A stretch of 49,776 nt of DNA from Alphaproteobacteria bacterium (GTDB lineage Bacteria > Pseudomonadota > Alphaproteobacteria > UBA2966), in the NCBI GenBank assembly GCA_030740435.1, contig JASLXG010000059.1, positions 1 to 49,776 on the forward strand, in the 5' to 3' direction. The position numbers and the translations under genes were made by a program. The notes below the pieces were generated by a model. It ran no database searches, was not told where the DNA came from, and saw only the letters and a program-made list of their open reading frames with translations. Shown here one piece after another: positions 1 to 7,348 of the stretch. Position 1 is the stretch's first letter, and each line of letters starts with the position of its first letter.

Positions 1-96
1 CGCCACCCGCTACGACAAGACCGATACCAGCTACGCCGCAAACTTGAACCTCGCCGCCACCATCATTGCCATGCGCTAATTGTCAACAGGCCCTAG
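1..96 (+). mobile_element. 3' tip of an IS5-type transposase and element end
   Basis: The window opens inside a reading frame (positions 2-79, stop TAA at 77-79) whose last residues read ATRYDKTDTSYAANLNLAA followed by TIIAMR. This resembles the conserved C-terminus of IS5/IS4-superfamily DDE transposases, where an R-Y-x-K-T motif is followed by a hydrophobic A-A-x-I-I tail. The stop is followed by TTGTCAACAGGCCCTAG (80-96), which looks like the terminal inverted repeat of such elements. The rest of the element lies outside the window, so neither its integrity nor its target duplication can be judged. The family is inferred from about 25 residues only. Confidence 0.6.
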
Positions 97-136
97 TTCC
101 CGGTGGGAGACCATGTGGATAATTTTGCGTCTCCAA

Positions 137-586
137 TTAAGGGGGAGCTTGGAGCGTCAAACCCAGGGCACGCGAAAGTGAGCTACGGTTGTCGAGGACA
201 TCCTCCAAGGTGTAGCGGTCAAGCGCGGAAAGGAAGGTTTCGGTGGCCTCGGCGAAATAGCCCTTCAAGGCGCAAGCTCCATCGATTTGACATCGCTCCG
301 AAAGAGGCTCCAGGCATTGCACTATGGCCAGATTTTCCTCGACTTGCCGAACAACCTTACCGATCCGAATTTCTTTTGCTGGACAAGCAAGGCGTATCCC
401 CCCGTTCTTGCCGCGAACAGTTTGAATCAAGCCTTGTTTACCCAACAATCGAACGATCTTCATCAAATGGTTTTTTGAAATGCCATAGCGCTCGGCGATT
501 TCCTGAATTGTCGCGAGCCGATCTTCCTGGAGGCCGAGATAAACCAGAACCCGAAAGCTGTAGTCGGTGAATGCTGTCAGTCTCAA
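137..586 (-). CDS. Rrf2-family Fe-S transcriptional regulator (NsrR-like)
   Basis: A 149-residue protein starting at a TTG codon with GGAG upstream. The N-terminus MRLTAFTDYSFRVLVYLGL is typical of the Rrf2 winged-helix domain (about residues 1-80, with the recognition region ISKNHLMKIV and wing GGIRLA). Three cysteines in the arrangement C-x8-C-x5-C (IVQCLEPLSERC, then GAC) match the Fe-S cluster ligands of NsrR/IscR/RirA regulators. The C-rich loop and the TDYSFRVL start favour NsrR (nitric oxide sensing) over IscR, but no NO-detoxification gene is adjacent, so the signal sensed is inferred. It is divergent from the small gene at 784 and probably acts on the shared 200-bp spacer. Confidence 0.85.
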   Translation of the reverse strand: MRLTAFTDYSFRVLVYLGLQEDRLATIQEIAERYGISKNHLMKIVRLLGKQGLIQTVRGKNGGIRLACPAKEIRIGKVVRQVEENLAIVQCLEPLSERCQIDGACALKGYFAEATETFLSALDRYTLEDVLDNRSSLSRALGLTLQAPP

Positions 587-783
587 ACGACCCTGGCTCC
601 TTTTTTCGTCAAGCGGCTGCGTTGCCCTTTATCGCCCTTTTCGGGAGCTGGCTGCGCGCATGTGTAGCATGGCCCGCAGGCAGTGGCAATAAAAGAAGTA
701 TATATTCTGCATGTTTATGTTTAAGCTGTCCGCAGGCGAAAGTGCGGCGCGGTTTCACCGTGGCCTAGCATAGGGAAGAGATC
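587..783. promoter_or_regulatory. divergent promoter region with imperfect AT palindrome
   Basis: This spacer separates the Rrf2 regulator (leftward) from the small gene at 784 (rightward). It is locally AT-rich around 690-722. An imperfect inverted repeat, AGAAGTATATATTCT (694-708), contains a TATATT that could serve as a -10 element. Rrf2 regulators of the NsrR type bind AT-rich dyads of this kind, so this is a candidate operator for autoregulation. No textbook NsrR consensus is matched, and the assignment is tentative. Confidence 0.3.
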
Positions 784-957
784 ATGGCCCAACGCATCCT
801 GTTGAACGACGGCACCATTGCCGAACCCTATAAAGGGGACTTCAAGGAGTTCGATGGTCGAACCCGCATTTCTTGCCGGGTCACATCGCCTGAGGCCCTA
901 GGCGAAAAAACCCTCGAAGCCATCCGGATGACCTGGCTGGATGAGCGCGGCGACTAG
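784..957 (+). CDS. small hypothetical protein (57 aa)
   Basis: A short reading frame, ATG to TAG, encoding 57 residues beginning MAQRILLNDGTIAEPYKG and ending with MTWLDERGD. A good ribosome-binding site, GGGAAGAG, sits just upstream at 772-780, and the frame has the local GC-rich codon usage. It is soluble and slightly acidic, with no membrane segment or signal peptide. It lies between the Rrf2 regulator and the toxin-antitoxin pair and may belong to either unit. I do not recognise the family. Its size and the upstream promoter region make a real gene plausible. Confidence 0.5.
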   Translation: MAQRILLNDGTIAEPYKGDFKEFDGRTRISCRVTSPEALGEKTLEAIRMTWLDERGD

Positions 958-1026
958 CGGAAGCGAATTCCCGGACGGGCTATTTCCCGTTTGCGGGGTT
1001 CGCATGACGTGAAAATGAAGCGAAGC

Positions 1027-1308
1027 ATGACCAAACTGGATCGCGCAATCGCAACCCTGGAAAAGGCCCGAACCGAGCCGGAGCGCAAGCAGGACTTGGT
1101 AGCGGAAGCCGTCATGCTCACTGTGCGGCAAGTGCGGGAATACGACGACCTGGGACTTGAAGAGCTATCCCAGCGCCTGAGTGCCCAGGCCGAAGCCAAG
1201 GGTTTGAGCGAAGCCGAGGCCCAGGCCCAGGCCGAGGCCCAGGCCCAGGCCCAGGCCCAGGCCCAGGCCCAGGCCCAGGCCCAGGAGATTGCCTGGGGGA
1301 ATGGCTGA
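1027..1308 (+). CDS. putative antitoxin with C-terminal (Ala-Gln)n tract
   Basis: The protein begins MTKLDRAIATLEKARTEPER and is about 93 residues long; an in-frame ATG at 1015 would add four residues. The first 60 residues are predicted to be helical and charged, while the C-terminal third is a low-complexity run of Ala-Gln/Ala-Glu pairs encoded by the hexanucleotide array at 1213-1284. Its stop (TGA, 1306-1308) overlaps the ATG of the downstream PIN toxin by 8 nt, the layout expected for a translationally coupled toxin-antitoxin operon. The antitoxin role is inferred from this position and size. The sequence does not match an antitoxin family I know. Confidence 0.6.
   Translation: MTKLDRAIATLEKARTEPERKQDLVAEAVMLTVRQVREYDDLGLEELSQRLSAQAEAKGLSEAEAQAQAEAQAQAQAQAQAQAQAQEIAWGNG
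1213..1284 (+). repeat. hexanucleotide array (GCCCAG)n in the putative antitoxin
   Basis: Twelve consecutive 6-bp units: ten GCCCAG and two GCCGAG (the first and fourth), with the last eight units uninterrupted (1237-1284). Each unit encodes Ala-Gln or Ala-Glu, so changes in copy number keep the frame and alter only the tail length. The final unit runs into AGGAG (1283-1287), the likely ribosome-binding site of the toxin. Pure short repeats like this are prone to slipped-strand change. Confidence 0.95.
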
Positions 1309-1669
1309 AGTTCGGGTCGTTGTTGATACGAATGCGTGGATCAGCTACGCCTTTTTCCGCCAACGCCAAAGCAACCTTGTCAAAGTCATACAGGGATTTC
1401 TGACAGGCGAGTGGATATGCCTCGCCTCAGGCGAAACCCTGTCCGAACTTCACGAAGTCGTATCCCGCCCCGGTTGGGAGCGCTACACTATCCTTGCTGG
1501 CCGGCTGGCATTTGCTCGTCGCGTTGGCGAGCTTTGCGAAACCACACAGGTAGAAACCGCTCTTGCGGTCTGCCGCGACGCCAAGGACGACAAATTTCTC
1601 GCCCTTGCCATTGACGGACAGGCGGACTTCCTGGTTACCGGCGACAAGGATTTGCTGGCGTTGGCGTAG
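1301..1669 (+). CDS. PIN-domain toxin ribonuclease (VapC-like, COG1569 type)
   Basis: A 122-residue protein starting MAEVRVVVDTNAWISYAFF. The first metal-binding aspartate is in VVDTN. A conserved Glu follows in the LSELHEVV region, and the acidic C-terminal motif is CRDAKDDKFLALAIDGQADF followed by VTGDKDLL, as in the 'putative toxin component, PIN family' group. Such proteins are Mg-dependent endoribonucleases that cut tRNA or other RNA when released from their antitoxin. It overlaps the upstream putative antitoxin by 8 nt. Length is normal for the family and all acidic residues appear present, so it is probably active. A TTG at 1289 in the same frame is a less likely start. Confidence 0.85.
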   Translation: MAEVRVVVDTNAWISYAFFRQRQSNLVKVIQGFLTGEWICLASGETLSELHEVVSRPGWERYTILAGRLAFARRVGELCETTQVETALAVCRDAKDDKFLALAIDGQADFLVTGDKDLLALA

Positions 1670-1772
1670 CAGCCCGATCCCGCTTGGAAATTTAGGATTG
1701 TTTCCCCAAGGGAGTTCCTGCAAGCCGTGGGCGGCCCATAGGGAAAAAAGGGACCGGGGCGGGGGGGATGCT

Positions 1773-2615
1773 TTAGCCGCTTTCTGAAATTCCTTTGGCC
1801 GCCTCGGTCCGCTCTTTGAGCGACGTCGCAAAGGTATCGAATTCTCCCACGTAGGACATATGGGTAATGAGCCCGACGCCCGGTTTCCAGACATGAAGAT
1901 TGAGCGCCGGCGGCTCTAGCACCACGGTGACGTCGCCGTCGGGCCGGAGGTCGAGGCCGAGCTGGTGGGCCGGGCCCGGCGCCACGGTCACTACGGTGCC
2001 CTGCCAGGCCACGGTCACCGGCCGGTGCAAATGGCCGCAGGCGATGCGCACGATGTTGGCGTGGCTGGCGATGATGGCGCCCAGTTTGTCGCGGTCGGTG
2101 AGGTAGCCGTTGCGGTCCATCAGCTCGATGCCGCTTTCGAAGGGCGGGTGGTGCATGAAGATCAGGGTCGGCCGCTCGGGTGCTTCCGCCAAGCGGGCCG
2201 CCAGCCAGTCCAGGCGGTCGTCGCACAGACCACCGCCCACTTGGCCCGGCATGTGGGTATCGAGGGCGATGATGCGCAGCGGCCCATCGTCGATGACGTA
2301 GTGCAGGAAGGGCCCCGCCGCCGGCAGGTAGTCGTGATCGCTGAAGGTGCGGCGCAACTCTTCCGGCGCATCGTGATTTCCCGGCAGCAATCGCCAGGGC
2401 GGCTGCAGTTCGCCGAGAATGGCCGCCAGGCGCTGATATTCCTCGGCCGTTCCACGGTCCACCAGATCGCCGCTGGCCATGACCAGGTCGGGCCGCGGAT
2501 CAAGGGCGTTGAGGTGGGCGACGCAGCGGACCAGGTGGTCGGCCACGGCGTAATCGAGATCGGGCCGGCCCTCGGGGCCGGAGATGTGGAGGTCGCTGAT
2601 CTGGGCGATAATCAT
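1773..2615 (-). CDS. metallophosphoesterase, CpdA-like class III cyclic-nucleotide phosphodiesterase
   Basis: A 280-residue calcineurin-like phosphoesterase. All signature metal-binding motifs are visible: D-x-H near the N-terminus (AQISDLHIS), GD (MASGDLVDRG), GNHD (LLPGNHDAP), the HH pair (LIFMHHPPFE) and G-H-x-H (ACGHLHRPV). This pattern matches the CpdA/Icc family, which hydrolyses 3',5'-cyclic AMP or related phosphodiesters using a two-metal centre in the cytoplasm. Two nucleotide cyclases occur later in the window but are not linked in an operon. The ATG start is well placed at the conserved MIIAQISDLH. The substrate could also be another phosphodiester such as glycerophosphodiesters. 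Confidence 0.85.
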   Translation of the reverse strand: MIIAQISDLHISGPEGRPDLDYAVADHLVRCVAHLNALDPRPDLVMASGDLVDRGTAEEYQRLAAILGELQPPWRLLPGNHDAPEELRRTFSDHDYLPAAGPFLHYVIDDGPLRIIALDTHMPGQVGGGLCDDRLDWLAARLAEAPERPTLIFMHHPPFESGIELMDRNGYLTDRDKLGAIIASHANIVRIACGHLHRPVTVAWQGTVVTVAPGPAHQLGLDLRPDGDVTVVLEPPALNLHVWKPGVGLITHMSYVGEFDTFATSLKERTEAAKGISESG

Positions 2616-2680
2616 GGTGCTGGCGGTAGCTGTTTTCGTCAGGCAATCTAACAGATTCGGGCCTTTCCCCAGAGATACAG

Positions 2681-3046
2681 ATGATGCCGGTGAGCCGCGA
2701 ATACCAGGATTATGTGCTCGAGCTGCTGGCGCCGCTGCAGCCCATGCCGCGGCGTATGTTCGGCGGCCTGGGTATCTTTCTGGGCGATGCCATGCTGGGC
2801 CTGATCATCGACGACCGGCTCTATTTCAAAACCGACGGGCGCAACCGCGAGGCCTATCGGGCGGCCGGCATGGCAGCCTTTTCCTACCAAAGCAAGGGCC
2901 GTACGGGTAGCCTCAAGACGCTGTGGGAGGTGCCGCCCGAGGTCTTGGAAGATGCCGACGAGATCGTCGTCTGGGCTCGCGCTGCCGGCACTGCCGCGCT
3001 GGCGGCCCGCAAAGACAAGGACGCGAGGAAGGAAAAGACAAAATGA
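2681..3046 (+). CDS. TfoX/Sxy N-terminal domain protein
   Basis: A 121-residue protein with the TfoX_N fold signature: a short helix, then MPRRMFGGLGIFLGDAMLGL, then LYFKTDGRNREAYRAAGMA and F-S-Y. It lacks the C-terminal helical domain of full-length Sxy/TfoX, as is usual for alphaproteobacterial members. Full-length TfoX activates competence genes in gammaproteobacteria; the role of the short form is unknown. Its C-terminus is Lys-rich. The stop codon overlaps the ATG of the next gene (ATGA, 3043-3046), so the two are co-translated. The second ATG at 2684 is an equally possible start. Confidence 0.85.
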   Translation: MMPVSREYQDYVLELLAPLQPMPRRMFGGLGIFLGDAMLGLIIDDRLYFKTDGRNREAYRAAGMAAFSYQSKGRTGSLKTLWEVPPEVLEDADEIVVWARAAGTAALAARKDKDARKEKTK

Positions 3047-4017
3047 AAGCCATCCAGGTCCACGAATTCGGCGGCCCCGAGGTGCTGAAGCTGGGCGAGG
3101 TCCCCGACCCCCAGCCCGGGCCGGGCGAGTTGGTCATCAAGCTCGAGGCCATCGGCGTCAACCCGGTCGATACCTACATCCGGGCCGGCGTCCACGCCAT
3201 GCGGCCGGACTTCCCCTACGTGCCCGGCAGCGATGCCGCCGGTACGGTCGAGACGGTGGGCGAGGGCGTCGGTGATTTTTCGCCCGGCGACCGCGTCTAC
3301 GCCGCCGGCTCGTTGCGGGGATCGTGGAACGGCTGTTACGCCGAGCGGCTCTTGCGCCGGGCCGATCAGGTGATGGCGCTGCCCGACAACATAAGCTTCG
3401 CCCAGGGATCGGCGCTTGGCGTGCCTTACGGCACCGCCTACCGGGCGCTCTTCCAGCGCGCCGGGGCCCAGACCGGCGAGACCATCCTGGTGCATGGCGC
3501 CAGCGGCGCCGTCGGCTCGGCCGCCGTGCAACTGGCGGCCGGCCACGGCATGACGGCCATCGGCACGGCCGGCAGCCAACGCGGCCGCGACATGGTCAAG
3601 GCCCAGGGCGCCGCCCACGTCCTCGACCATACGGCGGCTGGCTATCTCGATGCCGTGGCCGAGCTCTCTAGCGGCCGGGGCCCCGACGTGGTCCTCGAGA
3701 TGCTGGCCGACGTCAACCTGGCCAACGACATGGAGGTAGCCGGCCACGGCGGCCGCATCGTCGTCATCGGCAACCGCGGCAGCATCGAGATCAACGCCCG
3801 CATGGCCATGATGAAGGACTTGGACATTCGCGGCATGGCGCTGCCCAACACCCCCGACGATGCCATGGCCGAGATCCACGCGGCGCTGGGCCGTGGTCTG
3901 GCGGCGGGAGATCTCAAACCGGTGATCGGCGCCGAAATGCCGCTGGCCGAAGCGGCGGCGGCCCACGTCAAGGTGCTGGAGCCGGGCGCCTGCGGCAAGA
4001 TCGTGCTGTTGCCGTAG
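3043..4017 (+). CDS. NADPH:quinone reductase-like MDR oxidoreductase
   Basis: A 324-residue zinc-independent medium-chain dehydrogenase. The N-terminal GroES-like domain opens MKAIQVHEFGGPEVLKL and contains VNPVDTYIRAG; the Rossmann domain carries the NADPH loop HGASGAVGSAAVQLA. These are hallmarks of the QOR/zeta-crystallin group, which reduces quinones or alkenals with NADPH. No structural zinc cysteines are seen. It is translationally coupled to the TfoX-like gene by a 4-nt overlap and followed after 18 bp by the dehydrogenase-like gene at 4036, so 2681-6451 reads as one operon. The physiological substrate is unknown. Confidence 0.9.
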   Translation: MKAIQVHEFGGPEVLKLGEVPDPQPGPGELVIKLEAIGVNPVDTYIRAGVHAMRPDFPYVPGSDAAGTVETVGEGVGDFSPGDRVYAAGSLRGSWNGCYAERLLRRADQVMALPDNISFAQGSALGVPYGTAYRALFQRAGAQTGETILVHGASGAVGSAAVQLAAGHGMTAIGTAGSQRGRDMVKAQGAAHVLDHTAAGYLDAVAELSSGRGPDVVLEMLADVNLANDMEVAGHGGRIVVIGNRGSIEINARMAMMKDLDIRGMALPNTPDDAMAEIHAALGRGLAAGDLKPVIGAEMPLAEAAAAHVKVLEPGACGKIVLLP

Positions 4018-4035
4018 GGCAGGGGAGGACACACC

Positions 4036-6451
4036 ATGAAATCGCAAGCGCGCGTCGTCGTCATCGGCGGCGGGGTGGTGGGCTGCAGCGTGCTCTACCA
4101 TCTCACCCGCTACGGCTGGACCGACGTCATGCTGATCGAGCGCTCGGAACTGACCTCGGGCTCGACCTGGCATGCCGCTGGCGGCTTCCATACCCCTCAA
4201 TGCCGATACCAACATTGCGGCCCTCCAGGGCTACACCATCCGGCTCTACCAGGAGCTGGAAGAGCTCAGCGACCAGTCCTGCGGTTTGCATCACGTCGGC
4301 GGCATCACCATCGCCGGCGATCCCGAACGCCTCGATTACCTCAAGGCGCAGCGCGCCAAGCACCGCCACATGGGCCTCGATACCCACATGATCGGGCCCG
4401 ACGAAATCAGCGAGATCTGCCCGGTGATCAGTACCGAGGGCGTGCTGGGGGCGCTTTACGATCCCCTCGACGGTCACCTCGACCCGGCCGGCACGACCCA
4501 GGCCTATGCCATCGCGGCACGCCGCCAAGGTGCCGAGATCGTGCTGCGCAATCGCGTCCTGGAGCTCAACCGGAAGCCCGACCAAAGCTGGGACGTGGTC
4601 AGCGAACAAGGCACGGTGAATGCCGAATACGTGGTCAACGCCGGCGGCCTGTGGGCCCGCGAGGTGGGCGAGATGGTGGGCGTCTACCATCCCTTGATGG
4701 CCATGGAGCACCAGTACCTTGTGACCGACGATATCCCCGAGGTCTATGAGCGCGAAGGCGAGTTGCCCCACGTCATGGACCCGGGCGCCATGACCTATTT
4801 CCGCCAGGAGGGCCGTGGCCTGGTGTTGGGCATATACGAACACGACTGCGATCCCTGGTCCGTCGACCGCACGCCCTGGGACTTCGGCCATGAACTTCTG
4901 CCCGACAACCTGGAGCGTATTTCGGGGCCTCTCGAGGCCGCTTTCAAACGCTATCCTTGTCTCGAAAACGCTGGCATCAAGCGGGTCATCAACGGCCCCT
5001 TCACCTTCGCCCCCGACGGCAATCCGCTGGTCGGGCCGGTGCCGGGCGTGCCGGGATATTGGTGCGCCTGCGCCGTGATGGCGGGCTTCAGCCAGGGCGG
5101 CGGGGTTGGCCGAACCGTGGCCGAATGGATGATCGAGGGCGAGCCCTCGTCCGACGTCTTCGCCATGGACGTGGCCCGCTTCGGCGACTGGGCCAGCCGC
5201 AAATACACCCAGGTCAAGGTGGTCGAGAACTACCAGCGCCGCTTCGCCGTCAGCTTTCCCAACGAGGAACTGCCGGCCGGCCGGCCGTTGCGTACGACTC
5301 CGGCCTACGGCATGTGGGCGGCCCAAAATGCCGTCTTCGGCACCGGCTACGGCCTCGAGCACGTCAACTACTTCGCCCTCCCGGGCGAGCAGCCCTTCGA
5401 GATCCCGTCCTTCCACCGCTCCAACGCCTTCGGCCCGGTGGGCGAGGAATGCCGGGCGGTACGCACGGCCGTGGGCATCAACGAGATCCACAACTTCGGC
5501 AAGTACGAGGTCAGCGGCCCGGGCGCCGAGGACTGGCTCGACTATTTGCTGGCCAACCGCATGCCGGCCGTGGGGCGTATCGTGCTCAGCCCCATGCTGG
5601 CGCCCAGCGGCCGGCTGATCGGCGATCTCACGGTCTCGCGGCTGGGGCCCGAGCGTTTCCAGATCATCGGCTCCAGCCTGGCCCAGGCCTTCCACATGCG
5701 CTGGTTCGAGAGCCACCTGCCCGAGACCGGCGTCAGCCTGCGCAACGTCTCGCTGGAACGCCCGGGCTTCCAGATCGCCGGGCCCCGGGCCCGTGACCTG
5801 TTGGCCGAACTCACCCGTTCCGACGTCTCCAACGCGAACCTACCGTTCCTCGGCGTGGCCGAGATGGAGGTTGGCCTGGCCCCGGCCATCGTCTGCCGCA
5901 TCAGCTACACCGGCGACATGGGCTACGAGATCTACGTCGCGGCGGAACAGCAGCTGGCGCTCTACCAGGCGCTCACCGGGGCCGGGGCGGAATTCGGCCT
6001 CAGGCCGTTTGGCATGCGGGCCATCATGTCGCTCAGGCTGGAGAAGGGCTTCGGCGCTTGGCTGCGCGAATACAAACCCGATTACACCCCCGCCGAGACC
6101 GGCCTCGATCGCTTCGTGCGCTTCCAAAAGCCCGACTTCATCGGCCTCGAGGCGGCCCTGGCCGAGCGCGAGAAGCCGCCGGCCCGGCGCCTGGTCAATC
6201 TGGTGGTGGATGCCGATGATGCCGACGTCTGGGCCGACGAGCCCATTTGGAAGGACGGCGAGGTGGTGGGATTCGTAACCTCGGGCGGCTATGCCCATTA
6301 CGTCGAGAAGAGCCTGGCACTGGGTTTCGTGCCCACCGAGACGATTGCCGAAGGTGCCGAGTTCGAGATCGAAATCCTGGGCGACAGGCGCCCGGCAACC
6401 CTGCTCGGCGAGCCGCTCTTTGATCCCGCCGGCGAGCGTCTGCGAAGCTAG
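4036..6451 (+). pseudogene. dimethylglycine/sarcosine dehydrogenase-like FAD + GcvT fusion, frameshifted
   Basis: Two overlapping frames together make one protein of about 804 residues. The first 53 codons (4036-4194) give the FAD-binding [15 protein letters not shown] and [13 protein letters not shown]; the sequence then continues in another frame from 4196 as [20 protein letters not shown] to the end. Between them is one extra C in the run CCCC (4193-4196). The N-terminal half is a DAO-type flavin domain. The C-terminal half is a GcvT-like folate-binding domain (SFHRSNAFGPVGEE, YTGDMGYEIYV, FGMRAIMSLRLEKGFGAWL). Relatives oxidatively demethylate dimethylglycine or sarcosine, passing the one-carbon unit to tetrahydrofolate. 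Everything downstream of the shift is intact, so a sequencing or assembly error is a serious alternative to a real mutation. Confidence 0.85.
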
Positions 6452-7332
6452 CTCTGCCGCCTCAAGCGGTGCTCGCGGTAGACGATGAAAAGTCCGCTGC
6501 CGACGATGATCAGGGTGCCCAACACGGTGAAGCGGTCGGGCAGGTCGGCGAAGAAGACAAATCCCGCCACCGTCACCCAGATGAGATTGACGTAGGCAAA
6601 GGGCGCCACCACGGCGGCCGGGGCGAACTCGAGCGCCTTGATCATGAAATAATGCCCGATGCCGCCGATCAGGCCCATCAGCACGAGGATCAGCCAGGCC
6701 TCGGTGCTCGGCGTTGTCCAGACCAGGGGCACCAACAGGCTGGCCACGATGGAGGCCACCAGGGCGGTATAGAAAAGCGTGGCATAAGGCGATTCGCCGG
6801 CCACCAGCATGCGCGTGAAGATCTGGTAGAAAGCCAAACAAGTCGCCATGCCCAGCGGCAACACGGCAGCCCAGTGCATGACGCCGAGGCCCGGCCTGAG
6901 CACCACGATGACGCCGACAAAGCCGACCAGTACGGCGGCCCAGCGCCTGAGCCCGACGCGTTCGCCCAGCAAGGGCACGGCCAGCGCCGTGACGATCAGG
7001 GGATTGACGAAGGCCACCGTGGTGGCCTCGGCCAGCGGGATGTGCTTGAGCGCCGTGAAAAAGAAGCCGGTGGCGTGCAGCAGCAAGAGCGAGCGCGTCA
7101 CCTGCAGGCCCAGCCGCCGCGTGCGCACCAGGCCCAGGCCGAAGCGCGGCCCCAGCAGCGCCAGCATGAAGAGGGCGTGAAAGGTGTAGCGCCCCCAGAT
7201 GATCTCGAGCACATGCAGCTCGTGCGTTAGGTACTTGGCGCAGACGTCGAGCATGACGAAGCAGAACCCCGCCGCGATCATCAGCGCGATGCCCCGCAGC
7301 CGGGTGGCTCCGGCTTCGCTCGTGTCGCTCAT
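6448..7332 (-). CDS. DMT-superfamily (EamA) transporter
   Basis: A 294-residue integral membrane protein with about ten hydrophobic segments arranged as two EamA repeats (first from residue 12, GIALMIAAGFCFVMLDVCAK; second from about residue 155). Both are typical of the RhaT/S-adenosylmethionine-uptake branch of drug/metabolite transporters. The C-terminus is Arg-rich and cytoplasmic. It is convergent with the preceding dehydrogenase gene and overlaps its stop by 4 nt. It is 16 bp downstream of the molybdoenzyme gene and probably co-transcribed with it. The substrate cannot be told from sequence. Confidence 0.88.
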   Translation of the reverse strand: MSDTSEAGATRLRGIALMIAAGFCFVMLDVCAKYLTHELHVLEIIWGRYTFHALFMLALLGPRFGLGLVRTRRLGLQVTRSLLLLHATGFFFTALKHIPLAEATTVAFVNPLIVTALAVPLLGERVGLRRWAAVLVGFVGVIVVLRPGLGVMHWAAVLPLGMATCLAFYQIFTRMLVAGESPYATLFYTALVASIVASLLVPLVWTTPSTEAWLILVLMGLIGGIGHYFMIKALEFAPAAVVAPFAYVNLIWVTVAGFVFFADLPDRFTVLGTLIIVGSGLFIVYREHRLRRQS

Positions 7333-7348
7333 GGGCGGGGCCTGGGGT

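Noticed and set aside
1213-1284. CRISPR array
   Set aside because: The repeat unit is 6 bp with no spacers.
1118-1369. Minus-strand frame with a Gly-Pro repeat (GPGPGP)
   Set aside because: It is the complement of the GCCCAG array in the putative antitoxin, lacks a ribosome-binding site and crosses two real genes.
4190-4200. Programmed frameshifting in the FAD/GcvT gene
   Set aside because: The site is a short C-run without a slippery heptamer or a downstream structure I can identify, and relatives are not known to need one.
2884-5716. Two very long minus-strand frames opposite the quinone reductase and the FAD/GcvT gene
   Set aside because: High-GC genes commonly leave long antisense frames; these are Arg/His/Ala-rich with no recognisable domains.
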